Assembly (NCBI RefSeq): GCF_016907365.1 | Contig: NZ_JAFBBV010000001.1 | Span: 2,046,001-2,110,000 of the forward strand | Origin: Oerskovia paurometabola | Lineage (GTDB): Bacteria; Actinomycetota; Actinomycetes; Actinomycetales; Cellulomonadaceae | Direction: 5' to 3' | DNA length: 64,000 bases | Shown: in pieces, positions 8,512-19,808 of the stretch | Layout of the letters: every line of letters begins with the position of its first letter | Numbering within the stretch: the stretch's first letter is position 1 | The notes under the pieces: model-generated | What the model was told of the DNA's origin: nothing | Databases searched by the model: none | What the model saw: only the letters and a program-made list of their open reading frames with translations | Made by a program: the position numbers and the translations under genes

Positions 8512-9744
8512 ATGACTACTACTGCGAGCACCACACAGACCGAGCCGGTCGGCCTGAGCACGGACCACTCCCAGGCCGTCCAGGACGGCGCTCACTCGCA
8601 CGGGGTCGGCGGCACGCCGCAGGGCTCCCGCGCCGAGCGCATCACCTCGTTCGACCCGGCCGTCATCACCGAGCCCACGGGCCGCGAGGAGGAGTGGCGC
8701 TTCTCCCCGGTCAAGCGCCTCGCCCCGCTGTTCTCGACCCAGCTCGGCAGCGCCGGCGTGCGCACGACCGTGGTCGAGGCCCCCGAGGTCAACGTCGCGA
8801 TCGTCGGCCGTGACGACGAGCGCCTCGGCCGCGCGGGCGTCCCGGGCGACCGCACCGCCGTGACCGCGTGGAACGCGTTCGACGAGGCGACCGTCGTCAC
8901 GATCCCGGCCGAGGCCGTGGCCAGCGACGTCACGTCCGTGCGTATCGAAGGACTGTCCGACGAGCCCACCGCGACGCACCTGCTGATCCAGGCCGAGCGC
9001 CACAGCGAGTCCGTCGTGGTCATCGACCACGTGGGTTCCGCGACGCTCACCGAGACCGTCGAGATCGTCGTCGAGGACGGCGCGCACCTCACGGTCGTCT
9101 CCGTGCAGGACTGGAGCGCGGGCGCCGTGCACGCGAGCTCGCACCGCGCTCGCATCGGCCGCGACGCCAAGCTCAAGCACGTCGTCGTGACCTTCGGCGG
9201 AGACGTCGTCCGCGTGACCCCGGACGCCGAGTTCACCGGTACCGGTGGCGAGGTCGAGATGGTCGGCCTGTACTTCGCGGACGCCGACCAGCACCAGGAG
9301 CACCGCCTCTTCGTCGACCACGCCGTGCCGAGCTGCAAGTCGCGCGTCACCTACAAGGGCGCGCTGCAGGGCGAGGGCGCGCACACGGTCTGGGTCGGCG
9401 ACGTGCTGATCCGTACCGAGGCCGAGGGCACCGACACCTACGAGCTCAACCGCAACCTCGTCCTGTCGGACGGCGCGCGCGCGGACTCGGTGCCGAACCT
9501 CGAGATCGAGACGGGCCTCATCGAGGGAGCCGGGCACGCCTCGGCCACCGGTCGCTTCGACGACGAGCAGCTCTTCTACCTGCAGGCGCGCGGCATCCCC
9601 GAGGCCGACGCGCGTCGCCTCGTGGTCCGCGGGTTCTTCGCCGAGCTCATCCAGGAGATCGGCGTCCCCTCGGTCGAGGAGCGCCTGCTCACCTCGATCG
9701 AGGCCGAGCTCGCCAAGTCGATGAGCGTCATCGAAGGCCGGTGA
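8512..9744 (+). CDS. sufD: Fe-S cluster assembly protein SufD
   Basis: Partner of SufB in the SufBC2D complex. 410 residues. The SufB/SufD-type beta-helix domain lies in the C-terminal two thirds, with the conserved late segment 'FYLQARGIPEADARRLVVRGFF' at its end (longest identical motif shown is within 20 residues in each half). The ATG at 8512 directly follows the sufB stop with no spacer, so translation is probably coupled. The N-terminal 50 residues are polar and variable. Confidence 0.95.
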   Translation: MTTTASTTQTEPVGLSTDHSQAVQDGAHSHGVGGTPQGSRAERITSFDPAVITEPTGREEEWRFSPVKRLAPLFSTQLGSAGVRTTVVEAPEVNVAIVGRDDERLGRAGVPGDRTAVTAWNAFDEATVVTIPAEAVASDVTSVRIEGLSDEPTATHLLIQAERHSESVVVIDHVGSATLTETVEIVVEDGAHLTVVSVQDWSAGAVHASSHRARIGRDAKLKHVVVTFGGDVVRVTPDAEFTGTGGEVEMVGLYFADADQHQEHRLFVDHAVPSCKSRVTYKGALQGEGAHTVWVGDVLIRTEAEGTDTYELNRNLVLSDGARADSVPNLEIETGLIEGAGHASATGRFDDEQLFYLQARGIPEADARRLVVRGFFAELIQEIGVPSVEERLLTSIEAELAKSMSVIEGR

Positions 9745-9754
9745 CCCGACCCGC

Positions 9755-10096
9755 ATGACTGCACAGCTTGCTTGCATGACCGACGACGTGGCGCCCGAGG
9801 AGGCGCTGCGTGTGGAGCTCGAGGGCGAGAGCGGCCCTGTCGAGGTCGCGGTCGTCCGCGACGGCGACGGGAACTGGCACGCCATCTCGGACATCTGCTC
9901 CCACGGCGCGGTCTCGCTGTCCGACGGCGAGGTCGAGGGCTGCTTCATCGAGTGCTGGCTGCACGGCTCGCAGTTCGACCTGCGGACCGGCATGCCCACC
10001 GCGCTGCCCGCGATGCGCCCCGTGCCCGTCTACCCGGTCACGATCGACGGCGAGCGCGTGCTCGTCGACATCGACCAGACCGTCTCCCCGTCCTGA
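9755..10096 (+). CDS. Rieske [2Fe-2S] ferredoxin-like protein of the suf operon
   Basis: 113 residues with a complete Rieske motif: Cys48-x-His50 (DICSHGA) and Cys67-x2-His70 (ECWLHGSQFD). This is a soluble, non-heme dioxygenase ferredoxin type without a membrane anchor. The position between sufD and sufC is standard in actinobacteria and suggests an electron-transfer role in cluster assembly, although the exact function is not established. Start ATG at 9755, ten bases after the sufD stop. Confidence 0.93.
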   Translation: MTAQLACMTDDVAPEEALRVELEGESGPVEVAVVRDGDGNWHAISDICSHGAVSLSDGEVEGCFIECWLHGSQFDLRTGMPTALPAMRPVPVYPVTIDGERVLVDIDQTVSPS

Positions 10097-10131
10097 CCCC
10101 CTGAACTTTCTCGAATACTGGAGAACACCAC

Positions 10132-12279
<2,148 letters not shown>

Positions 12280-12355
12280 GAACCCGCACGTCCCTCACTT
12301 GCTCGCGCGGTCCCCACGGCCACGCAGGATGTACCGAAGGAGCACGACCCCCGCC

Positions 12356-12904
12356 ATGAGCAGCTCGTTGGAGCAGATGTACCAGCAGGTCATCCTCGAC
12401 CACGCGAAGTCCCCCCACGGGCGAGGCTTCGTGGAACTCTCGGAGGGGCACCTGCACGGTGAGTCGCACCAGATCAACCCCACGTGCGGCGACGAGGTCA
12501 CGATGCGCGTCGAGTTCGACACCGCCGACCCGCAGTCCCCGACCATCTCGAGCGTGAGCTGGGAGGGGCAGGGCTGCAGCATCTCGCAGGCTTCCCTGTC
12601 GGTGCTCACGGACCTCGTCACCGGGGCACCCGTCGCGGAGTCCGAGCACCTCGGCGACGTCTTCCGCCAGCTCATGCAGTCGCGCGGCAAGGGCCTCGAC
12701 GACGACCTCGAGGACCAGCTCGGCGACGCCACGGCCTTCACCGGGGTCGCACAGTTCCCGGCCCGCATCAAGTGCGCGCTGCTCGGCTGGGCCGCGCTGC
12801 GTGACACCCTGGCGACGTCGGGGGTCCTCACGGACGCCCACTCCACCCAGCAGCCCGCGCTCGACCAGACCACGTCCCCTCAGTCACCTCAGGAGAACCG
12901 ATGA
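12356..12904 (+). CDS. sufU: SufU zinc-dependent sulfurtransferase / scaffold protein
   Basis: 182 residues. The three conserved cysteines appear in 'NPTCGDEVTM', 'GQGCSISQAS' and 'ARIKCALLGW', with the Asp in GDE; these ligate zinc in SufU and accept sulfur from SufS. The ATG at 12356 is chosen because homology begins at 'SLEQMYQQVI'; an AAGGAG at 12337-12342 lies 13 bases upstream, a little far. The C-terminal 25 residues are Gln/Thr-rich and probably disordered. It overlaps sufT by four bases. Confidence 0.93.
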   Translation: MSSSLEQMYQQVILDHAKSPHGRGFVELSEGHLHGESHQINPTCGDEVTMRVEFDTADPQSPTISSVSWEGQGCSISQASLSVLTDLVTGAPVAESEHLGDVFRQLMQSRGKGLDDDLEDQLGDATAFTGVAQFPARIKCALLGWAALRDTLATSGVLTDAHSTQQPALDQTTSPQSPQENR

Positions 12905-13248
12905 CGACCGAGACCCCCGCCGCCTCCGCGGCGCCGACCCCGCCGACCGCGGCCGACGTCGAGGAGGCCATGCGCGACGTCATCGACCCCGAGCTCGGGA
13001 TCAACGTCGTCGACCTCGGCCTCGTCTACGGCATCCAGGTCGACCAGAACAACCACGCGGTCATCGACATGACGCTCACGTCCGCGGCCTGCCCGCTGAC
13101 CGATGTCATCGAGGACCAGACGGCGCAGTCCCTCGACGGGCTGATCGACGGCTTCCGGGTCAACTGGGTCTGGATGCCGCCGTGGGGCCCCGAGAAGATC
13201 ACGCAGGACGGCAAGGACCAGCTGCGCGCGCTGGGTTTCAACGTCTGA
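12901..13248 (+). CDS. sufT: SufT / MIP18-family (DUF59) metal-sulfur cluster maturation protein
   Basis: 115 residues with the DUF59 core: 'VIDPELGINVVDLGLVYGI' and 'MTLTSAACPLTDVIEDQ'. The conserved Cys in 'SAACPL' is a candidate Fe-S or metal contact. Such proteins help deliver clusters to apo-targets. It is the last gene of the suf operon. Its ATG overlaps the sufU stop (ATGA, 12901-12904). There is a short Ala/Pro/Thr-rich N-terminus. Confidence 0.92.
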   Translation: MTTETPAASAAPTPPTAADVEEAMRDVIDPELGINVVDLGLVYGIQVDQNNHAVIDMTLTSAACPLTDVIEDQTAQSLDGLIDGFRVNWVWMPPWGPEKITQDGKDQLRALGFNV

Positions 13249-13292
13249 CGTGGGCCCTCACTGAGGGACGTGCTCGTCAGTTCGTGCCCGCC

Positions 13293-13320
13293 GACCGGGG
13301 GACATGGCCGGCGGCCGGTC
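13293..13320. terminator. Weak hairpin between convergent sufT and ridA-like genes
   Basis: Arms GACCGG (13293-13298) and CCGGTC (13315-13320), plus a small CCCTCA/TGAGGG palindrome just upstream near 13257-13269. It is the only terminator candidate for the suf operon. Confidence 0.35.
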
Positions 13321-13347
13321 AGCCCGCGCGAGCCGCGGCGCCCGCCC

Positions 13348-14007
13348 TCACTTCGAGTGCTTGTGGTCCGTCCCCGGGTAGACGGCGTCCACCTCGACCT
13401 CGACGAGCCACCCGTTGACCGGCAGGTTCTCGATCTCGAGCGCGAAGCGCGAGGGACGCGCCTCGTTGACGACCATCGGCTGAGTCGTCACGGAGCCGAG
13501 CTGGACGTCGAGCGTCGCGCCGGTCGCGAGGTTCGTGTTGGCGAAGAACTGACGGTACGCGCGGTTCCACCCCGCGAAGTCCATCTTCGCCTCGCCCTCG
13601 GGGTTCTGCAGGAAGACCCGCATCGAGACGACGTCCTCATAGGACAGCCCGGCCTTCGTGAGGTTCTCACCGATGCGCATGAGGGCGTTGATGCCCTGGG
13701 CCTCGGTGAGTGTGACCCCGGCGGGCAGCTGTCCGCCCGGGAAGACGTCGATCGGGATGTACCGTGCCTCGGCCGACACGCCGGGGGCCGTGTTCATCGC
13801 CGACGGACCGAGTCCCGAGGACTTGTACCAGGAGACGTTCTTGCCGATCGCGACGCCGTCGGCGATCGAGGCCGTGTCGCCCGTGATGAACGAGACGGCC
13901 TCGGTGGGCGCGGGCTCGAAGAGCTTGCCCTTCGCGTAGGCGGTGCCCGGGACGGCGACGGCTGCGGTCACGACGACCGCGGCGATGACCTGGACGCTGT
14001 TCTTCAT
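13348..14007 (-). CDS. Exported RidA-like (YjgF/YER057c/UK114) protein
   Basis: 219 residues. An N-terminal signal peptide (MKNSVQV then a hydrophobic run, probable cleavage after AYA at residue 25) precedes a RidA fold. Arg187 in 'RPSRFALEIENLP' aligns with the substrate-binding Arg of canonical RidA imine deaminases and the following 'EVEVDAV' keeps the acidic position, so deaminase activity is plausible. The region 45-95 is an insertion compared with the usual 130-residue RidA. The ATG at 14007 has a GGAGG site. It is divergent from a Tat-exported amine oxidase, whose imine product is a sensible substrate. Confidence 0.85.
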   Translation of the reverse strand: MKNSVQVIAAVVVTAAVAVPGTAYAKGKLFEPAPTEAVSFITGDTASIADGVAIGKNVSWYKSSGLGPSAMNTAPGVSAEARYIPIDVFPGGQLPAGVTLTEAQGINALMRIGENLTKAGLSYEDVVSMRVFLQNPEGEAKMDFAGWNRAYRQFFANTNLATGATLDVQLGSVTTQPMVVNEARPSRFALEIENLPVNGWLVEVEVDAVYPGTDHKHSK

Positions 14008-14352
14008 GAGGACCTCCGGTGGCGGTGCAGCGCGCGGGGGCGCCTGGCACGTGTTCGGTCCGGCGGGTACCGGATGACGAGGACCGTAGTGAGGTGCCGT
14101 TTCGGCGCGATGAACGCGGAGGTTCGGGCTGAAGTCGGACTGATGCCTCGTATCACCCGATCCGCATGCAGATGGCATCCGACCGGAACCTCGCGAAACA
14201 GACTTGTTACTACCCGCAACTGTCAGGAAACGCTGGAGAACCGTCCTGGGAACGTACGGCGCCTAGCGTCACGCACGGTGCTGGCGGCGGCACCCGGCGC
14301 GTGCGGCCGTGGACCCCGTCCGTCAGACCGACAAGACGAGAGGTAGGGCATC
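14008..14352. other. 345-bp divergent intergenic region (ridA-like / amine oxidase)
   Basis: No gene. For the plus-strand oxidase TAGCGT at 14264-14269 is a candidate -10, giving a leader of about 75 nt. For the minus-strand ridA-like gene TACGGT (14083-14088, minus strand) is a candidate -10. The centre (14190-14230) is unusually AT-rich for this genome and could hold regulator sites, but I find no clear palindrome. Confidence 0.4.
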
Positions 14353-15966
14353 GTGGTCTCAGAGAACGACTCCTCCGGCGTCTCACGCCGAAGCTTCTTC
14401 CAGGCGGTCGGCGTGGGTTCGAGCGCCGGCGTCATGTTCGCGACGATGGGCGCCGTCGGGCTGGCTCCGACGGCTGCGGCGCAGCCGCGGAACGAGTCCT
14501 GGACCCCTCCCCAGGGCAGCGACTTCTCGCTGACCGGGCGCTCGGCCAAGAAGGTCGTCGTCGTCGGAGCCGGTCCCGCCGGCCTGGCGTCGGCGTACGA
14601 GCTGCAGAAGGCCGGCTACAAGGTCACGGTGCTCGAGGCTCGCCACCGGGCCGGCGGTCGCACCCTCACGATCCGCGGCGGAGACTCCGAGACGGACGTC
14701 AACGGCGTCACCCAGACCGCGCGCTTCGCCGACGGCCTCTACATGAACGCGGGTGCCGGGCGCATCGCGCAGTGGATGGTCACCATGGACTACCTGCGTG
14801 AGCTGGGTGTGCCGTACGAGGTCTTCACCAATGCGAACGCCGATGCCTACCTCTACAACGAGCGCTCGGGCGCGACCCCGGGCAACCCGGTCCGCTACCG
14901 CACGGCCAAGGCCGACGTGTTCGGGTACACCTCGGAGCTGCTCAGCATGGCGGCCGACCAGGGCGCGCTCGACCAGAGGCTGACCGCCGCGGACAAGGAG
15001 AACTTGCGGTCCTTCCTGCGCAGCTGGGGGTCGCTGACGGCCGACGGGAAGTACCAGGGCGGGAGCAACCGCGGGTACTCGGTCTACCCGACGGCGTGGA
15101 ACGAGCACGGCACGCCGCTGCCCGGACCGGGCACGGTCTCGGAGGTGCTCGCCTCGAAGGTGGGGCAGTACTTCCCGTTCGAGATCAACTGGGAGCAGTC
15201 GATGCTCATGTTCCAGCCCAAGGGCGGCATGGACACGACCTACGAGTACTTCGTGCGCGCCATCGGCAAGCAGAACGTGCTCTTCAACTCACCGGTCACC
15301 GGCGTCGAGAACACGAGCAGCGGGGTCAAGGTCACCTACACGGCGGCGAACGGCGAGGCGCGGCAGATCGAGGCGGACTTCGCGATCGTGTCCGCTCCTG
15401 CGGGCCTCATGCGTCGCTGGGCCACCAATTGGGGGCCCGACATCGACGCCGCGCTGGGCGAGTTCGCGGTCGGCTCCCCTGCGGGCAAGATCGGGCTGCA
15501 GTACCGGTCCCGCTTCTGGGAGGACGACCACCGCATCTTCGGCGGGATCACCGAGACGGATATGGACCTGGCCCACGTCTGGTATCCGTCGTACGGGTAC
15601 GGCGAGAAGAAGGGTCTCGTCGTCGGGTACTACAACACGGGGGCGAATGCGCGGGCCTATGCCGACATGACCCCCAGGCAGCGACAGATGCGCGCCGTCG
15701 AGCAGGGCGTCAAGATCCACGGCGAGAAGTACCGCACGGAGCTGGAGAGCTCGTTCTCGATCGCCTGGCACAAGGTGCCGTACATCGAGGGCGCCTGGGC
15801 GTACCCGAACACCGGGTCACCGCGGTTCAAGCAGCTCCAGCAAGGAACCGGCAACACGTACTTCGCGGGGGACTGGATGTCCGAGATCTCCGCGTGGCAG
15901 CACGGTGCCTTCTGGTCGGCGCGGTACGCGGTGCAGAACCTCCACCAGCGCGTCATGGCGACCTGA
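14353..15966 (+). CDS. Tat-exported flavin amine oxidase (monoamine / L-amino-acid oxidase family)
   Basis: 537 residues. A twin-arginine signal (SRRSFF at residues 11-16, hydrophobic stretch, cleavage near AAA-QPR about residue 44) means it is exported folded with its cofactor. FAD-binding GAGPAG is at 72-77, with Glu96 and GGR at 101-103 next. The C-terminal 'YFAGDWMSEISAWQHGA' segment matches the FAD-site motif of the family. It probably oxidises an amine or amino acid to an imine, releasing H2O2 outside the membrane. The GTG start has a GAGAGG site. Confidence 0.9.
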   Translation: MVSENDSSGVSRRSFFQAVGVGSSAGVMFATMGAVGLAPTAAAQPRNESWTPPQGSDFSLTGRSAKKVVVVGAGPAGLASAYELQKAGYKVTVLEARHRAGGRTLTIRGGDSETDVNGVTQTARFADGLYMNAGAGRIAQWMVTMDYLRELGVPYEVFTNANADAYLYNERSGATPGNPVRYRTAKADVFGYTSELLSMAADQGALDQRLTAADKENLRSFLRSWGSLTADGKYQGGSNRGYSVYPTAWNEHGTPLPGPGTVSEVLASKVGQYFPFEINWEQSMLMFQPKGGMDTTYEYFVRAIGKQNVLFNSPVTGVENTSSGVKVTYTAANGEARQIEADFAIVSAPAGLMRRWATNWGPDIDAALGEFAVGSPAGKIGLQYRSRFWEDDHRIFGGITETDMDLAHVWYPSYGYGEKKGLVVGYYNTGANARAYADMTPRQRQMRAVEQGVKIHGEKYRTELESSFSIAWHKVPYIEGAWAYPNTGSPRFKQLQQGTGNTYFAGDWMSEISAWQHGAFWSARYAVQNLHQRVMAT

Positions 15967-16043
15967 TGCGCACGAGGTCCGGGTTCCCCGACTCGTTCGA
16001 GGAGCCCGGACCGGCTGCTCGTCCGGCACGCTCGTCGGCGCCT

Positions 16044-16069
16044 GGGCACGGGGCGCATCGCCCGTGCCC
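16044..16069. terminator. Terminator hairpin between convergent genes
   Basis: Perfect 9-bp stem GGGCACGGG / CCCGTGCCC (16044-16052 with 16061-16069) and an 8-nt loop. It lies between the amine oxidase stop and the stop of the DHFR-like gene. Confidence 0.7.
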
Positions 16070-16102
16070 CGGAGCGCCGGAATCCAGCCCGACCCGGCGC
16101 GT

Positions 16103-16711
16103 TCACCCGTCGGCTGCCGCCCCGGGCGGGCCCTCCAGGACGCGTGGGCGGTACTCGACGAACTGGATGCCGGTGTCGAAGGTGCGATGGTCGATCATCT
16201 CGAGGGCCACGTCGGGGTAGCCGTCGTAGATCCGTTCGGACCCGGTCGCGCCGGTGATCACGGGGAACATCCCGACGCGGAACCGGTCGACGAGTCCGGC
16301 GCTCAGCAGCGCCCGTGCCAGGCTGAGGCTGCCGATCGTGCTGAGGATCCCGTCCTCGTGGTCCTTCAGGGCGCGGACCGCCTCGACCGCGTCGCCGCGC
16401 ACGAGCGTGGAGTTGGCCCATGTCAACGGCTCGGGGAGCGTGCTGGAGAAGACCACCTTCCGCGCGGCCGTGAGCTCGTCGACCGAGGCCTCCTCGTCGG
16501 CCGTGAACTCGTCCGTCCCCTCCGGCATCTGACCGGCCGCGAATCCCGACATCAGCCGGTAGGTGTTCGCACCCATCAGGTAGGTGACCTCGGGTTGCTC
16601 CTGCAGCCACCCGAGGTACTCAGGCCCTTCGAGCCCCCAGAACCCGGGCCAGCCCTCGCCCGACGCATAGCCGTCGAGCGAGGTGATGAAGTCGACGAGC
16701 AGCTCTGCCAT
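16103..16711 (-). CDS. Dihydrofolate reductase family protein (RibD C-terminal-like)
   Basis: 202 residues from the ATG at 16711. Features are 'SLDGYASG' at the N-terminus, 'YLMGANTYRLMSGF' (NADPH-binding part), 'GDAVEAVRALK' and a central 'IGSLSLARALL'. These are typical of the widespread RibD-C/DHFR-like oxidoreductases often annotated as deaminase-reductase proteins. Substrate unknown. There is no neighbouring riboflavin or folate gene, so a pathway role cannot be inferred. The frame remains open to 16777, but that extension lacks family similarity. Confidence 0.85.
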   Translation of the reverse strand: MAELLVDFITSLDGYASGEGWPGFWGLEGPEYLGWLQEQPEVTYLMGANTYRLMSGFAAGQMPEGTDEFTADEEASVDELTAARKVVFSSTLPEPLTWANSTLVRGDAVEAVRALKDHEDGILSTIGSLSLARALLSAGLVDRFRVGMFPVITGATGSERIYDGYPDVALEMIDHRTFDTGIQFVEYRPRVLEGPPGAAADG

Positions 16712-16817
16712 GGGTCCGTCCCCGTCCGTGTCGTTCCCCTGCCGTGGCGCCGCCTGGCGGCGGCCTGGTCTCACCACTGAGACGGCGGCACGACCGGAAA
16801 CTCATCGGTCGGCGCAC

Positions 16818-17723
16818 TCAGAGCGTCGACGCCTCCAGCGCGTTGCAGTCCTGGAACGTCCCGCCGTCGTAGCCCGTCATGAACCAGCGCTGGCGCTGCT
16901 CGCTCGACCCGTGGGTCCACGCCTCGGGGTTCACCGAGCCGGTCGCGGACTGCTGGATGCGGTCGTCGCCCACAGCGGACGCGGCGGAGAGGGCGTCCTT
17001 CAGCTCGTCCGGGCTGATCTCCTGCAGGAACGGCACGCCGCGGTCGGGGTCGATCGTCTTCGCCGCGGTCCCCGCCCACATGCCTGCGAGGCAGTCGGCC
17101 ATGAGCTCGATGCGCACCGAGTCGGACTCGGGTCCGGTGCCGGACCGGTCCGCCGACGCCATGACCCCGGAGAGCTGTTCGATGTGGTGGCCGAACTCGT
17201 GCGCCGTGACGTACTCCTCGGCGAGCGGACCGCCCGAGGACCCGAAGCGGTCGCGCAGCTCGTCGAAGAACGAGACGTCGATGTACACGGTCTGGTCGGG
17301 CGGGCAGTAGAAGGGCCCGACAGCGCTGGTCGCCGCGCCGCACCCCGTCTGGGTCGACGCCGTGAAGCTGTAGACCTCCGGGAGGACGTACTCGACGCCG
17401 ACCTGCGCGGGGAGCGCTTCAGCCCAGAAGGCGTCGAGCGACTGGGCGGTCGCCGACAGCCGGCACTCACGCTCGCTGTTGGCCTGCTCGACCGTGCACT
17501 CCTCGACGAACTGCTGCTGCGCGGTGTCCTCGGCCCCGGACGGCTGGACCACCTGGTCGCTCACCGACCCCAGCACGCTGCCCAGGTCGCCGCCGTTGAG
17601 CAGCGCGACCACGACCGCCACGAGCACGGCGGCGAGGCCACCGCCCGCGATCACGGGTCCCTTGCCGCGCCCGCCCTTGCGGACCCGGCCACCCTCGAAT
17701 GAACCACCCTCGTTGAACGTCAC
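16818..17723 (-). CDS. Membrane-anchored neutral zinc metallopeptidase (YpfJ family)
   Basis: 301 residues. A Gly-rich basic N-terminus is followed by a membrane anchor at about 24-43. The zinc protease motif HEFGHH is at 175-180, with downstream Glu206 in 'RIELMADCLAG' as likely third ligand. Four cysteines around 76-140 could form disulfides outside the membrane. Physiological substrate unknown. The GTG start at 17723 follows a TAGCGT -10 by six bases (leaderless). Confidence 0.9.
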   Translation of the reverse strand: MTFNEGGSFEGGRVRKGGRGKGPVIAGGGLAAVLVAVVVALLNGGDLGSVLGSVSDQVVQPSGAEDTAQQQFVEECTVEQANSERECRLSATAQSLDAFWAEALPAQVGVEYVLPEVYSFTASTQTGCGAATSAVGPFYCPPDQTVYIDVSFFDELRDRFGSSGGPLAEEYVTAHEFGHHIEQLSGVMASADRSGTGPESDSVRIELMADCLAGMWAGTAAKTIDPDRGVPFLQEISPDELKDALSAASAVGDDRIQQSATGSVNPEAWTHGSSEQRQRWFMTGYDGGTFQDCNALEASTL

Positions 17724-17729
17724 GGGTCA

Positions 17730-17735
17730 ACGCTA
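17730..17735 (-). promoter_or_regulatory. -10 element of the leaderless zinc peptidase gene
   Basis: TAGCGT on the minus strand, six bases before the GTG start at 17723. Confidence 0.5.
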
Positions 17736-17889
17736 CTCGTCGCCGCAGGTCACGGCGTCCTGCGGTGCGACGTCGGGCGAGGACGGCCGGTCGGTGGTAG
17801 CGGCCCGACGGCGCCGCTCACCTCGGTCCTGTCCCGCACCCGCCCGCGGCCCACCCCGGGAGGGCGAGCACCACCGTCGGGCCGGCGGG

Positions 17890-17948
17890 GCCGAGAACGG
17901 GCTTGAGGTCGCAACGGCGCCCGGGACGACCGCAACCCCGTCCTCGGC
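17890..17948. repeat. Palindromic intergenic repeat, copy A
   Basis: Imperfect inverted repeat: 16-nt arms 17897-17912 and 17926-17941 (13 of 16 pairs) around a 13-nt loop, extended by a perfect outer GCCGAG/CTCGGC pair. Copy B at 38728-38808 has the same right arm (ACGACCGCAACCCCGT), the same loop length and the same 3' flank (CTCGGCACC). Confidence 0.7.
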
Positions 17949-18023
17949 ACCCGGTGGCGACCAGCAGCCCGACTGTGACGGACCAGCCCGCGAAATCCCG
18001 TTCCGTCCGCGGGCTCCCGGCAC

Positions 18024-18029
18024 TAGAAT
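18024..18029 (+). promoter_or_regulatory. -10 element of the ABC-F gene
   Basis: TAGAAT, a near-consensus -10. A weak TTCCGT at 18001-18006 sits 17 bp upstream as possible -35. The predicted transcript has a leader of about 80 nt before the GTG at 18117. Confidence 0.6.
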
Positions 18030-18031
18030 CG

Positions 18032-18085
18032 GTGGCGTTTGTGTCTCGCGCACAGCGCGACCGCGCGAACCCCTACGCCCCCTGA
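18032..18085 (+). CDS. Possible leader peptide upstream of ABC-F
   Basis: A short frame, MAFVSRAQRDRANPYAP, starts at the GTG at 18032; the nested GTG at 18041 lies about five bases after the expected transcription start. It ends 31 bases before the ABC-F start. There is no ribosome binding site, so translation would have to be leaderless. It is speculative, but ABC-F resistance genes are often controlled by such peptides. Confidence 0.3.
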   Translation: MAFVSRAQRDRANPYAP

Positions 18086-18116
18086 ACACCTCACCATCCT
18101 GCCGGAGGAACTCTCT

Positions 18117-19715
<1,599 letters not shown>

Positions 19716-19724
19716 CGCGCCAGG

Positions 19725-19788
19725 ACGACGAACGGCCCGCCTGCTCCTCGGAGCAGGCGGGCCGTTCGTCATCTTCTGGCCGTTCGTC
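19725..19788. terminator. Strong terminator with a duplicated 3' arm
   Basis: A 21-bp perfect stem (19727-19747 with 19750-19770) follows the ABC-F stop. The end of the 3' arm, GGCCGTTCGTC, recurs at 19778-19788 and can pair with 19725-19737 over 13 bp. Convergent SURF1 ends at 19809, so it is likely bidirectional. Confidence 0.85.
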
Positions 19789-19808
19789 GTGTCCGGCCGC
19801 TCGCGCGG

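Larger units (their letters stand above)
17724..18116. other. 393-bp divergent intergenic region before the ABC-F gene
   Basis: Holds the zinc-peptidase -10, a palindromic repeat copy (17890-17948), the ABC-F promoter (18024-18029) and a possible 17-codon leader ORF (18032-18085). No further gene is visible; the long open frames here are antisense extensions with no family similarity. Confidence 0.6.

Noticed and set aside
6604..9999. Very long open frame on the minus strand opposite sufR, sufB and sufD
   Set aside because: Composition is typical of antisense frames in high-GC DNA (Asp/Val/Leu/Arg/Gly bias), it has no family similarity, and the opposite strand encodes conserved Suf proteins.
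16712..16777. N-terminal extension of the DHFR-like gene
   Set aside because: The residues are Gly/Arg/Pro-rich and precede the family's conserved start; the ATG at 16711 fits the family.
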